A DNA stretch of 64,000 bases. Source: Platerodrilus igneus. Lineage: Eukaryota; Arthropoda; Insecta; Coleoptera; Lycidae. Position numbers and translations under genes: made by a program. Position 1 is the first letter of the stretch, and each line of letters starts with the position of its first letter. Of this stretch, positions 12,494 to 23,307 are shown one piece after another. The DNA is taken from assembly GCA_036346225.1 (NCBI GenBank), contig JARFIW010001750.1, forward strand, positions 3,162,001 through 3,226,000, read 5' to 3'. Under the pieces are notes generated by a model. That model was given only the letters and a program-made list of their open reading frames with translations, ran no database searches and was not told the DNA's origin.

Positions 12494-12734
12494 TTCAGCA
12501 TTAGATTACGCAACCATTGTAATTGCTACAAATTGCACAAAACGTCAAATTAAACTGATAAGCACCTGTTTACAGGGATGTTATTGTTTACTTATTTATT
12601 ATCTGGTAAACAGTTAATTGTGGACATATGTTTATTATGACTTTCAACATTATTTTCGATCGTACTACATGCCCTTAAAATCTTTAAACGAGGTTTCAAA
12701 ACATCCTGTATTTACAAAACAATAGAAGTGTATA

Positions 12735-13233
12735 ATATAATAGAACTGTATCTAACAAGAAAGAGCAGCGGCTATGTTCGAAGACAACAAACATAGAAAC
12801 AAGGAAAAAATTGTTGGAAGCATGTGTTTAGAGAACAGCACTGTATGCCTATGAAATAGGGACAGTAGGAGAAGTAAACAAAAAAGGAAGAAGCCTTTTG
12901 GAATGTTATGCTTCAGATGTATAATGATGACAGCAATCACAGACAAAATTAATAACAAAAAGGTTATAGAAGTATTAGGGGAATAAAAATGTCTGGAAAA
13001 TAAAAAAACAAGAGAAATAGAAGGGTAGGATACGTTCTAAGGCATTTTTAAGGAATAGTGCGGGCTATATTACAAGAAGGTATAGGAAAAAATAGAGGTT
13101 GATGTAGACCTAGATCAAACTTTGCACACAGATAGTGAAAGATACAGACTTGGGAATTTCAGGAAAATGTGTAGGTTAGGTCAGAATAGGAAATAATAGA
13201 GGTACACGTCTAACCAGTTCAGGGACTGAAGAC
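12735..13233 (+). pseudogene. RTE LINE C-terminal tail
   Basis: Broken frames show the tail typical of RTE polyproteins: a TRKEQR-like basic start, KLLEACVxxTALYAYEIGTV, FGMLCFRxMMTAITDKINNKK, then ending FRKMCRL.QNR. Several stops and frame changes are present. It connects to the 10,746-10,945 fragment once the mariner is removed, although most of the polymerase is deleted. Confidence 0.7.
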
Positions 13234-13254
13234 TTAATGATGATGATGATGTTT

Positions 13255-14880
13255 CATTTGTTTATATTAAACGAGTACATATGACAGTCATTAATGAAAG
13301 AAAAATAATTCAGTCTTCAAAGGGCTAATTATTATGTTATATAAATTGGCAGTTTTTTAAAAACGGGAAAGCCCAGGTCAAAGAAAAATTTTACATAATT
13401 ATTACATTTCATTTTGTACATTATCGTTTATTACTAAAATGTTGAAATAAACCTTTTTTTTAAAGAAAGGAGCAGGATTTTTTCAAGATATGTTCGTTCA
13501 GAATGTATCACATCAAACAGTGAGCTTATATCATTTTTATTTATGAAGTATTGACAAGGCAACAAGTTAACAAAAGTATCCATTAATTGCTGGACATTTT
13601 AGTTATGGCAACTCTTTTTTATTTTGATAATTAAAAAGGGCACTACACGTACGGTTTTCTCACGATTACCTGCGTTCCGGTAATAATATGTAGGTGTATT
13701 CTTTTCCCAGTAATTTCAGTTAATAGTAGCTCACGTTACTTGTCAATTTGACGTGTTCTTTTTAGATATCTCATAATGATAGGATTTGAAAAAATTACTT
13801 CCCCTCTTTCCCTTAAAGCGCGACTACATAATTATTTCGAAATGAAATTTCATCTCAGTTTAATAAAAGTGGGGAGAATTCGTGTTTCCCACGTAGAACA
13901 AATTGTTTGATAAATCAGGTTATGAACAGAAGTAAGGTTATGATGTGTGGTCTGTGGTTATGATGTGAAGTGTGGTTCTTTTTCCTTAACTAACAGCCAG
14001 GTAAATCTCAATTCAGCCAATCTTAAAATAATCTGCAATACATTGTGAAAAGAACACTACTATACCCTACAGTACTGCAGGATAACGAGGTAGTAAATCA
14101 ATTTTCACGTTCTTCATACCAATTAGTGGTCTAAATTAAAGATTTTTTTAATATTTTAATCTAGCTCAATACGTTTAATAAATTTGAGAGTTAGAATAGG
14201 TTCGATTATTCAAAATCATCAATCCATAATTCCTTGCAAAACGTACGACCGTATTTATATTCGAAAATATGAAGCATTCATAAGTGCAACCCTAGCGTGT
14301 AAATATACACATAAAGAAAAATCCCAAAGAGTAAATTCTTTTCCAATTATGATATTATAACGTAACCACAATTGATCCCACAACCTTTACGAGTTATTCA
14401 GTTTATGTTATTCAACTAGCACATCACCCCCATACAAACCTCCAGGCAATGCACTCACACTTGTCCTATCCAGCTACCTAGTGAATGGATGCATTCGACC
14501 GAATGCACATTGCCTCTAAACTTGGGGTTTCTATTCACAGTTTAGATTTGATTTAGATCCACTTGCCCGCTTCTTATTTAAATTGACGTTGAATTATTGT
14601 GCTAATGATGATGATAATCAATTCACCGAATGTGTTACTTGAATACGCTCCGCCTCGAAGGGTTTTGAATTAATTTCACATTGTCAAACAATGTGTAAAA
14701 CAAACAAAAATAAGAATGTCGTTTTTAAAATTTAAGATAATGCTAACTTTAAGAACCTCAAGAATGCAAGATATTTGTGAAAAGTTCTAGTTCTAGATTA
14801 CAAATTCCATAGCGTTAAATGAGCTGACTATGGTCCTATTTTAAGATTATTGGGTTGCCATTTTGATACAAAATTAATTT
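13255..14880. other. no gene seen
   Basis: AT-rich sequence with no recognisable coding region. It may include the decayed 5' LTR and leader of the gypsy element that follows, but I cannot place an LTR end. Confidence 0.4.
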
Positions 14881-14884
14881 TTCG

Positions 14885-15550
14885 AAACTTTTATTGGTAG
14901 CCACAAATCCGAGGATTGGATTCCAATCAATAACAGTACAAACTTCTAGAAATAGGTGCTCCAATATATTGCAAAATTTTGGAAGGATTCGAAGAGACCA
15001 TCGTCAAGGAGGAAGGCGCGCGCCTCTGATACGAGGCAACAGTTCTATAAAATATGGTAACAGTGATTAAGAAAATATGGAACACCTGGGAAAGGAAAGA
15101 AATGCAGGAATTGTGAAGAGTTTGGACATATCCAGCGGCAGTATAAGCAAGAGAGGACAAGAGTAGCCGGAAAACTTGAGGGGGTTTGACGATGAGGCAA
15201 AAGTCAATTTGTACGGATTCTACCTCGGAGAACACGATCCGCATCGCGGGAACTGGATGCGGGGACATTATTTACGTTTATGGATGAACCTTAAGAATTG
15301 TTGTTTGATTTAATATTTGCATGATCTTGCTATTTGTTTTTGTTCGTGTCTACAAGCACGTGTGCATCACTTTTTAGCCTGCTCTCTTATAATTGCAAAC
15401 CCTGCCGTAATACGCAATCATGACGCCTGTGACCACGTATCAACGAACAGTGACCGGCAAAGACATACGCACGAAGTTTCAAAAGTAAAGATCGGGATTG
15501 GTAGCAAAACATTCGACCACCTTTTCATAATAGCGAACATCACCGAGGAA
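14885..15550 (+). pseudogene. Ty3/gypsy gag end and protease start
   Basis: At about 15,077-15,150 one frame gives KKCRNCEEFGHIQRQYKQ, a retroviral-type zinc knuckle in which the last Cys has become Tyr. Upstream is weakly gag-like. Downstream, ending at 15,550, the frame KVKIGIGSKTFDHLF then IIANITEE resembles the flap-to-end part of a gypsy aspartic protease, which normally continues into an ILGLDFL motif. A fold-back element interrupts it exactly there. Several stops are present. Confidence 0.6.
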
Positions 15551-16059
15551 TTATAAATATTTGTGGTTCCAGGTTGGGACCGTGTCATTTATACACTAAA
15601 GTCATCAGGACATGAAAAGAAAATAAAATATAAATATAAAAAATGAAATATAAAAATAATAGTAATAATAAAGATAAGAATGTTACTTTGCCAAAAGACA
15701 CCTTTTGGCTTAAATGGGTTGGTGAGTCTGCTAGTTCAGAAGTATTTTTTTCTACTTTTTACACTTTACCTTGTATACTTAATATTTGATTATTCTGCAT
15801 ATTTATTATTATTATATTTATATTAATATTTCATTTTTTATATTTTATTTTATTTTTTATATTTATATTTCATTTTTTAAAATTTAATTTTATTTTTATA
15901 TTTATATTTCATTCTTTATATTTATATTTCATTTCTTTCCTTGTCCTGATGAGGCCCCTTACAAAAGTGGGCGAAACGTCGACCTTAGTTTATAAGATGA
16001 CACGGTTCCAACCCGGAACTATAAATATTTATAATGATTCCGGCCGTGAAAGCCTCCGA
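15551..16059 (+). mobile_element. fold-back element with hammerhead-like core
   Basis: This 509-bp insert splits the gypsy protease. The flanks aacatcaccgaggaa (15,536-15,550) and caatatcaccaaggaa (16,060-16,075) look like a diverged target duplication of about 15 bp. The outer 150-200 bp of each side are inverted copies of one another (TATAAATATTT...GGTTCC...GTGTCAT), with AT-rich repeats between. The right arm includes CTGATGA at 15,946-15,952 and GAAAC at 15,973-15,977, the spacing and sequence of a hammerhead ribozyme core. The left arm has lost the equivalent 30 bp. Confidence 0.55.
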
Positions 16060-16063
16060 CAAT

Positions 16064-18870
16064 ATCACCAAGGAAACTAACTTGGAAATATACATCTTGA
16101 AAAAGTAGAGCTATCGTTTAGATATGAAAGAGGATATCCTGAGAGTAGACAATGAAAAGATACCGTTACGTGAGACGAACGACGGATCTCTACGGGATTG
16201 TTTGACGGACGACGTTTTCTTACCGGGAAGAACAGAAGATGTGGTACTAGGACAATTGGATAGTGTTATACGGGAGGGTTTCATATACGCTATCGAACCG
16301 GTCTGTGATGAATCTCTTGGGAAAGAGTTACTCATGGGAAAAGCGTGACAAAAGTGTTAACATTGTATCTGCTAGGATCCTAAACGCCAATAACTATGAC
16401 GTCACATTGAAAAAGAATGCCGTAGTTCGGTGGCACTCTTCGGCTGTTCCGTAGCGGTGAGAACCAGCATCGTTAAGGAGCCGCCCACCAGTGAATACTC
16501 CTCGAAGTTATTGAATCAGTTAATAAAACTATTCCAGAATCCTGAACAATAACAGTTGGCTGAACTTATAAACAAGATTCGCCGATACTCAATGTGTTTG
16601 CGATTGACGGCAGTCAGTTGGGAAATGTCGCGGTAGTCAAGAACAAAATCGATACCAGGGCTGCCCGGCCAATAATACAACAGTCGAGATGGATACCATT
16701 AGCCGAAAGAATGGTCGGAGAAATGAAAAGATCGGGTGTGATCGAATGCTTTGCAGTCCTTGGGCAACGTCTATTGTACTTGTGAAAACGAAGGATGGGT
16801 CGACAAGATTCTGTGATGACTATCGCCGGTTGAATGACATGACGAAAAAGTACAGTAACCGATTAGCGGGGGGTTGATGACCCCTAGATGCATTCTTAAG
16901 TTCCCGTTGTTTCTTGAACTTGGACTTGATAAGTGGGTACTGGCAAGTGAATATGGATCCCAAAATTAAAAAAACTACTTTTATTATTGACACTAGCTTA
17001 TAGCAATTTACGGTGATGCCATTTGGACTTTGTTAGGTTCCTGCCACCTTTAAGCAACGTACGTGGACTGTTGTGACTAACACGCCTCGTGTATTAGAAT
17101 AACGTGATTGAAAAGACATTTAAGGAACACTTGACCAATGTGGACGAATTGTTTCAACAATTAAGAGTAAAGGATCTGCAGTTAAGTTCAAAAAAGTGCT
17201 ACCTGCTCGGCCATGATGCAAAATACTTAGGATTTGTAGTCTCACGCAATAAAGTTAAGCTAGACCCGGAAAGAAGTTAGAACGGTGCAAGAGTGACCAA
17301 TGACCCAAGACAAACACCAAATACGCAGTTTTCTGGGATTGTACACATATTACAAAAGCTTTTTTGTGGATTTGCGAATATTGCCAAACTCTAACTACAT
17401 TAGAAAAAGAAGGGCGTTATTACATATAGGCTGAAGGTTTTCAAAATGCGTTTTAACTGTTAGGACATTTATTAACAGCAACCCCCGTCATAAGTTACCC
17501 TAGGTCGGACAAAATTTATATTAGACATGGACGCAAATAATGTTGCCATGTAAGTGTGCTGTCTCAGATACAGGACGGACAAGAAAAAGTGTTCGGTTAT
17601 TTCAGTAAGGTGCTGTCCAAACCGGAAGGAAGCTACTGCGTTACAAAGAAAGAACTGTTAGCGGTAATGAAATCGATAAAACACCTTTATAAGTATCTTT
17701 ATGGTCTTAAGCTTCATCTGAGAACAGATCACGTAGCACTAAAGTCGCTATTACAATTCAAGAACCCAGAATGGCAGGTCGCGAGATACATAGAAAGAAT
17801 ACAGGAGTAAGATTTCGACACTGAACATTGAGCGCGGCTTCAAGTCACCGTAACGCAGATGCGTTGTCGAGTCGGCCTTGTCCTAAAGATTGTAGCCATC
17901 TTTACGGCTGGAGACGAGATGCGATTTTCTTTGTAGAAACTCCGTGATTAACGGCAATTGGCGTCCACATCAGCTGCGGATCGAAAAAAAGAGAATCACT
18001 CAGACCTAGACGTCATTATGGATTAGAAAATCAGAGGAAAGCAGAATGTTAACCAGTTAATTGGTCCCACTGAAGTGGTACAGCGGGGCAAGAGAATTCC
18101 TTGAAGTTAGAGGACGGGATCTTAGTGCAATCCTTGAAAAAAGAAGCTGGATCTGTAAGTACGCTTCAGGTGGTGATTCTCAAGAACTGGAAAATCAGCC
18201 AAAGATTTTACTGGCAAACTACAAGGAAAGTCAGGAAATGATACAGGAAGTGTTAGTTATGTGCGCCTTTGGAAATAAATACATCTAGTGGCCATGGACT
18301 ACTTTACAAAATAGACAGAGGCGCATGCTATACCCAACTAGAAAGCAGCAACCGTCGCGAACGTATTAGTCAAAAAGCTTTTCTGCTGTTTTTGTAATAT
18401 CTTTGGAGCTGCACGCTAACCAGTGCAAAAATTTCGAGTCGGCGCTATTTCAAGAAGTTTACAAGTTGCTGGGGATGAGAAAGACCGAAGCACAACCGTT
18501 GTACCCCCAATCGAATGGTATGGTAGAACGCATGAACCGCACCTTGGGAAAGTATCTCTTCAAGGTAGTCTCTGAACATCAAAGGGACTGGGACCAAAAC
18601 GATACGCGATTCACGAAAGTTCTGGACAGACTCCTGCATGTGCTATTCTGGGACGCCACATTAATTTAAAACTTAGTTAAGAAATCATATTTTGTAATTA
18701 GTGCAATGCAGTGTATGCCTAAGATTCACCTTAAAGTTGAGGTCCATCTGGCTAAATTTTACCAGTAAGTATAGGCGGTGTATATTACAGTTAAAGAATC
18801 TTGAGAATACATTGCGAATTAGGTTAGAAACCTATAACGTTGACAGCTTATTTCGTTGTTTCTACCATAA
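16064..18870 (+). pseudogene. Ty3/gypsy pol: reverse transcriptase, RNase H, integrase
   Basis: In order: end of the protease with LRVDNEKIPLRE (16,124-16,190); a pre-RT region with IQQSRWIPLAERM; RT blocks VLVKTKDGSTRFCDDYRRLN (16,779-16,840), the DLISGYWQVNMDP block (about 16,925) and VMPFGL (about 17,012); a thumb with KKCYLLGHDAKYLGFVVS (about 17,195); RNase H at 17,556-17,810 with FGYFSKVLSKPE and KKELLAVMKSIKHL; an integrase core near 18,300 and 18,403-18,600 with HPQSNG-like PLYPQSNGMVERMNRTL. A weak LKLRSIWLNF tail lies near 18,730. The YxDD motif is lost and stops are frequent. Confidence 0.9.
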
Positions 18871-18879
18871 CATTAGAGT

Positions 18880-19378
18880 ACACTATTTTTGGTTGATTTA
18901 TAATAATTTTTATCAGACTTTGATATCGTTCAAAAATAGATTCTACACGTCAAAACAAAATAGAGACATTAGCTTTAGCGGCGGATCGAAGCAAAATGCA
19001 CCCCGATAAATTCAAAAAGTCGCCCTTTAAGTTAAATAAATACATAACATAAGAAATTATTTATAATTATGAATCTGAGAAGTTTCAGAAATCTTTTTTT
19101 TTTGTTGGTTTTCCAACTAATTACAATCACTCTGCTGAAATGAACAACCTAGGGTTACACATATTAGAATTATAATACGTAATGTAAAATACAATGTAAC
19201 GTAAAAATTAGTGTTAAAAATAGAAAGTATACATTAAACAAAAATAAAATAATTTCCAGATAACAAAAATTGTATTTATTTATAAGAACTATAGCTATAT
19301 AAAAAATTTAAATGCATTTCTAATTTAAAATTTAACTTTTGTTGCTTCAGAATAGCAAATCCATCAATAATTTTATTA
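18880..19378. other. no gene seen
   Basis: AT-rich sequence after the gypsy pol. It could hold a decayed 3' LTR, but no ends are recognisable. Confidence 0.4.
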
Positions 19379-19680
19379 GTATCCAATTTATCGTAAATTC
19401 TGTCTATTCCATGGAATTAAACTATTGCCATCAGCTCTTTAGCCATCTTCTCTAAATAAATGTGTAGGTTCCAGAATAGAGGGAACTTTGGCAAAAACCA
19501 AAGCTGGTTTGATTAAATCATTAACTGCTTTGTGTGTGGAATGTCCTCCGGCACTAAGTCTGCAACTTAATCCGTGAACTCCTAACTCAACTGCGATTGA
19601 ACCACAAATACGCGAGTATGGTGTATATAATGTCACGCCTTTTTCCTAGTAAGCGTGGCAAGAACAAATAAGGTATTCCT
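19379..19680 (-). pseudogene. fragment of a retroelement-associated ORF
   Basis: Reading leftward from about 19,680, a frame gives YSRICGSIAVELGVHGLSC, RLSAGGHSTHKAVNDLIKPAL and SILEPTHLFREDG, then, after an in-frame stop, RADGNSLIPW. I recognise this pattern (ICG...GxHGLSC...S.HHxLNxxI..AL...VPSxLEP...R.DGKRPDG) from a long ORF common in invertebrate mobile-element proteins, downstream of a reverse transcriptase. I do not know its biochemical role. Only about 90 codons remain and no neighbouring RT was seen. Confidence 0.45.
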
Positions 19681-19689
19681 GTAAGTATC

Positions 19690-20744
19690 TTAGCTATTTA
19701 GGGATAGAGTGGTAAAACTTTTGGTCAAATGACTTGGAATATGGTGCGATTCTCTAGCAACAGGATGGGTCGTGGACAAAGATGGGTGAGCCACACTAAT
19801 TATAAAAATACTGGGCGCCAATTGCAGAAAATAGGCCCCAAAACACACCACCGATTTAATATCAAACAGCTGACTTCTGCAATTAAACCAACAGATCTAT
19901 AATACGCCAAACTTACTCTCCTGTTCACACAACTACTGTTTAAATAACCATGTCTTAGCAATCTCTTGACCATAAAAATACCTTGCAATTAAGAACCCAA
20001 TTTGTAAATAGTAATACCCCTTTATTTACACATATTAAGTTAATTTTTTTATATGATGACTAAATAATCTTAAACTCACCATAAATCAAAATAATTCTGA
20101 TTATGTTCTGTTACCATATATCAAAATACACGTGCTGAACACAACAATCTAATGTAAAACCAAAATCTCCAACTCTTTTTTGTGCTACCCTAAAACTAGC
20201 AAACCTATTGGATGCCCACCCCAGTAGCGTTTTTTCAACATACCCTGCATAGGGAAAGCAAGCATATAAATACAATTGCAAATCCAGCAGAAATCAGTAC
20301 ACTTAGTGCTCACCATAGCTTAAGAAACTCAACTAGCAGTGCTCATCATAGCCTGCTAACACTTCAGCAAACAGCGTTCCCCATAGCCTGCTTATTCTTT
20401 ACCAATAACGCTGCCCAGCGTCGTACTTAGGGCACGCCGCCATAATACGTATCCATAAAATCATTAGTAAATCCCGTGTGGGCAGGAAGTTTCATTCCAT
20501 TCACCAGGCCTGCAGGCAGCAGACGCGGAACGCTCTCCGGCGTGCCTTTTGAGCCACCTTCCCGCACCCGAAGCTTCTGTCTCCCCTGCTGCCGTCACCA
20601 GACCATCTTCAACACCCACAAGAGCTGCAGCGAGAATTTATCCAAGTCGCCCCACGACGAACACGTCACGAGAGGTCATTTATTGTAATGATATCGAGTG
20701 TGCCTGCAAGCTGTGCCTCTAGGATAGCACCTCCGCAGAGTTCA
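19690..20744. other. no gene seen
   Basis: Nothing recognisable. The stretch 20,470-20,690 is distinctly GC-richer than its surroundings and open in one frame, but its translation resembles no family I know. Confidence 0.35.
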
Positions 20745-21175
20745 GCGGCAACGCACTCAACGAAACTTTCCAAAGAGTTCTGAAGACCACCGAAGACTTC
20801 CGAACCTCTCCAAGCTGTGCACATGTCCACGTCATAATTCTATACGTTTGGACGTTGCCCCACAAGTAAATCACGAAGCCCCCGAAGCGTTCCGGAGACC
20901 GCCGATGACGTCTGGACCTCATAAAACTATATATATTTTCCATCTATCATTATTCAAGTTCTTACTCAGCCTCACAAGTAAATCCCCACCTGTACCTCTT
21001 TGAACTGTGTATATATTCATTAAATTAGTATTTAAGTTCTTACTTGGTTCCACGAGCAATCACGAAGCCTTCCGAAGAGTTCCGAAGATTATCAAAGACT
21101 TCCGAACTGCTTCAAACTGTATAATCTGTTCATTTTAACTATTTAACTTTCATATCTATGTTTTATGAACGTTTT
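20745..21175. repeat. degenerate tandem repeat, about 150-bp unit
   Basis: Three diverged units share AAATCACGAAGCC, CCGAAG.GTTCCG, GACTTCCGAAC and TTCTTACT...CCACAAGTAAAT-type blocks. A TATA-like CTATATATATTTTC lies at about 20,926-20,940. Such repeats occur in LTR U3 regions, but I cannot define LTR ends here. Confidence 0.5.
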
Positions 21176-23035
21176 AACTGTTTTTGCTTGTGCGTATTAA
21201 ACATAATAGAGCTAAGTCTACATACATTGTCTAAGAAGCCAGATGCCGCCCACCCGAACGATAACAGTTCTCAATAATTAAACCTAATCAAACCTCCCCA
21301 AACTAATATGGCAGGATGCAATTATTATCTGCACGGACCCTAATAATTAATATTTACCTAAGGATAGTGTACTGTCCTTAAGCTTTCTTTTCGTACACAA
21401 ATGAAACATGCAAAATTGTTTAAGTGGAGGGGGAAGGGAGCTCGTGCTCCTTAACATAGCAACTCACTATATAAGTATTTAATCCCTTGTTAAAATTGAT
21501 TACCCAACACAGAATTATTTATACACATAAATAAACATATTCACCCTGACTACAGGTTGAATACCAATAGCACTTAACAATTAATTATTAACCTAAAAAC
21601 ATTGCTCGACAGATAGTCTACAAATACACAATCACTAATATAAGATAGAAAGAAAAATCTGAATTCCTTGTAGATGTTGTCCTATGGAATAACAGCACCC
21701 GGACCAATAGAACAGCCTTCTCTTCGACAAGCTTCACGTTTACAGCTACCAAGCACACGACAAACTCAGCATAGAGCTTTAAAATTATAATTTAATTAAG
21801 GGCCGCTATGCTTGCGGCCACGTCCCCAATGCTCCACGCGAAGGTACTACATTGGGTTTAAACGCGAAAATATAAACATGCTCCTAATTATTCTAACTTC
21901 AAAATTAACACATCCTAAATAAAAATATAACAACTGAAACAAAAACTAAAAGTAGGGTTTCATTGATGGTATCCCTAGCGTTGATTTGGAGTGTGCCCGA
22001 TCAACAAGACACAAACAACATGAATGAGGAGGGATCCGTAATGCCGGGTAGTAGCTGCCAGCTCTGCTTACCGGTGCGACCTGAAGGGTCGACTTAAAAC
22101 TATTCAAATCTAGCTAGCTAATTTAAAATGGATTCAAATTTTCTAAGAATACGCCAAATATATTAATAGTGAATCCAGCTATTTTACCTGCTCTATAAAT
22201 TTACAAATTCGTCTTCCTTGGTCTAAGTAATTTGTTAGCCTAAGTCCGTTCCTAGCTTTTCCTATCATTCCCTAACTGATCTATATTGTAATTACAATCT
22301 TCTTAGACAATCTTCCTTCCTATATATAAGCTGCCACCAAAAATTGCGGCAGAACGTCAAACAAATAATATCAAGCCACAAACAATAAAAGCAGGCAAAA
22401 ATATAAATATAAAAATAAATATAAATATTTATGTAAATATATAAACAAACATCTATAAGCATTAAGCGTTGAGCAGTGCATAAAATTGCAAAAAGCATAA
22501 CCCAATTTATCAGGTGAACTCGCATAAGCATTATACCGGCTAGCACCATTACGTACAAAACGTGCTCGTTAAATTATTTCAAATCTACTAATTATCATAA
22601 ATCAATGCTTATGCGAGCACAACCGCCACAATTTTGTTCTTACCTCGTTAATATATTTCTCCAGCATCCGAAGATCTGGTCGTCTTCATACATTTAAACT
22701 TACTGCTAGGGGGTAATGGATATGCACTGTTAAAGTACTGGTGGGTATATACTAATCGTCGGGGAAGGGGAGAGGGGGGGCAATCACTATAACTTCACTT
22801 TTAAGTCCTGGAATGATGTGCGGTTTCACTGTATTTTAATTATTATTTTATTCCTTTGTTTACTTCATTGATTTAATTTAATGAAGTTTTTTGATTTATA
22901 TGTTCTTATTTATTTATTTGCCAGGATTAAGTTTTAAGTTTTTTTATTTATTCCCGATTTCCGCGCGTATAAGGTTATATAGTGGTTATAGTGATTGTAT
23001 TAGTGGTGCGGGGGTTGTCGCGCATATGAACTTTT
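21176..23035. other. no gene seen; one SINE tail fragment
   Basis: Mostly AT-rich. At 21,826-21,855 the sequence ccaatgctcc...aaggtactacattgg matches about 30 bp of the 3' end of the SINE at 624 (minus orientation). No other feature is recognisable. Confidence 0.5.
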
Positions 23036-23307
23036 ATAAATATTATGTTTTTTTTTGGTTTTTTTTTTTAGTTTTTGTTTTTATATTTTTTTCTTTTTCT
23101 TTAATTATTTAAATACAGATTCTGGTTACCAAACTCATATCATTTAACGCCAGGTCAAAATCTAAAATTTCCAATCCTTCCCCACTCCCTTCCGTTTTAC
23201 ACGCGGTTATCGTTCTCTAATCTCGCGACCCTTCCCGCGAACTCTTTAGATGCTGTTCAGAACGCCTTCTGGTTAGCCACTTCCCCAACTTCCTCTAGGC
23301 TCTTTGG

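Larger units (their letters stand above)
10994..12708 (-). mobile_element. Tc1/mariner-type element with about 105-bp TIRs
   Basis: Imperfect inverted repeats of about 105 bp run from about 10,994-11,100 and 12,606-12,708; both contain GGCATGTAGTACGATCGAAAATAA. TA dinucleotides sit at both ends. It lies inside the RTE LINE and contains a SINE (11,587-11,851). Without the SINE it would be about 1.44 kb, a normal mariner size. Confidence 0.85.
7640..13250 (+). mobile_element. RTE-type LINE, interrupted and decayed
   Basis: A 5' region from about 7,640, an endonuclease (8,100-8,853), the start of the reverse transcriptase (10,746-10,945) and the C-terminal tail (12,735-13,230) occur in order on the plus strand and match the RTE/BovB-like layout. 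It ends in a (GAT)n-type run at about 13,236-13,250, as RTE elements often do. Two later insertions split it: a family Q repeat at 9,471-10,745 and a mariner at 10,994-12,708. Most of the reverse transcriptase is missing, so an internal deletion probably accompanied these events. The 5' limit is approximate. Confidence 0.8.
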
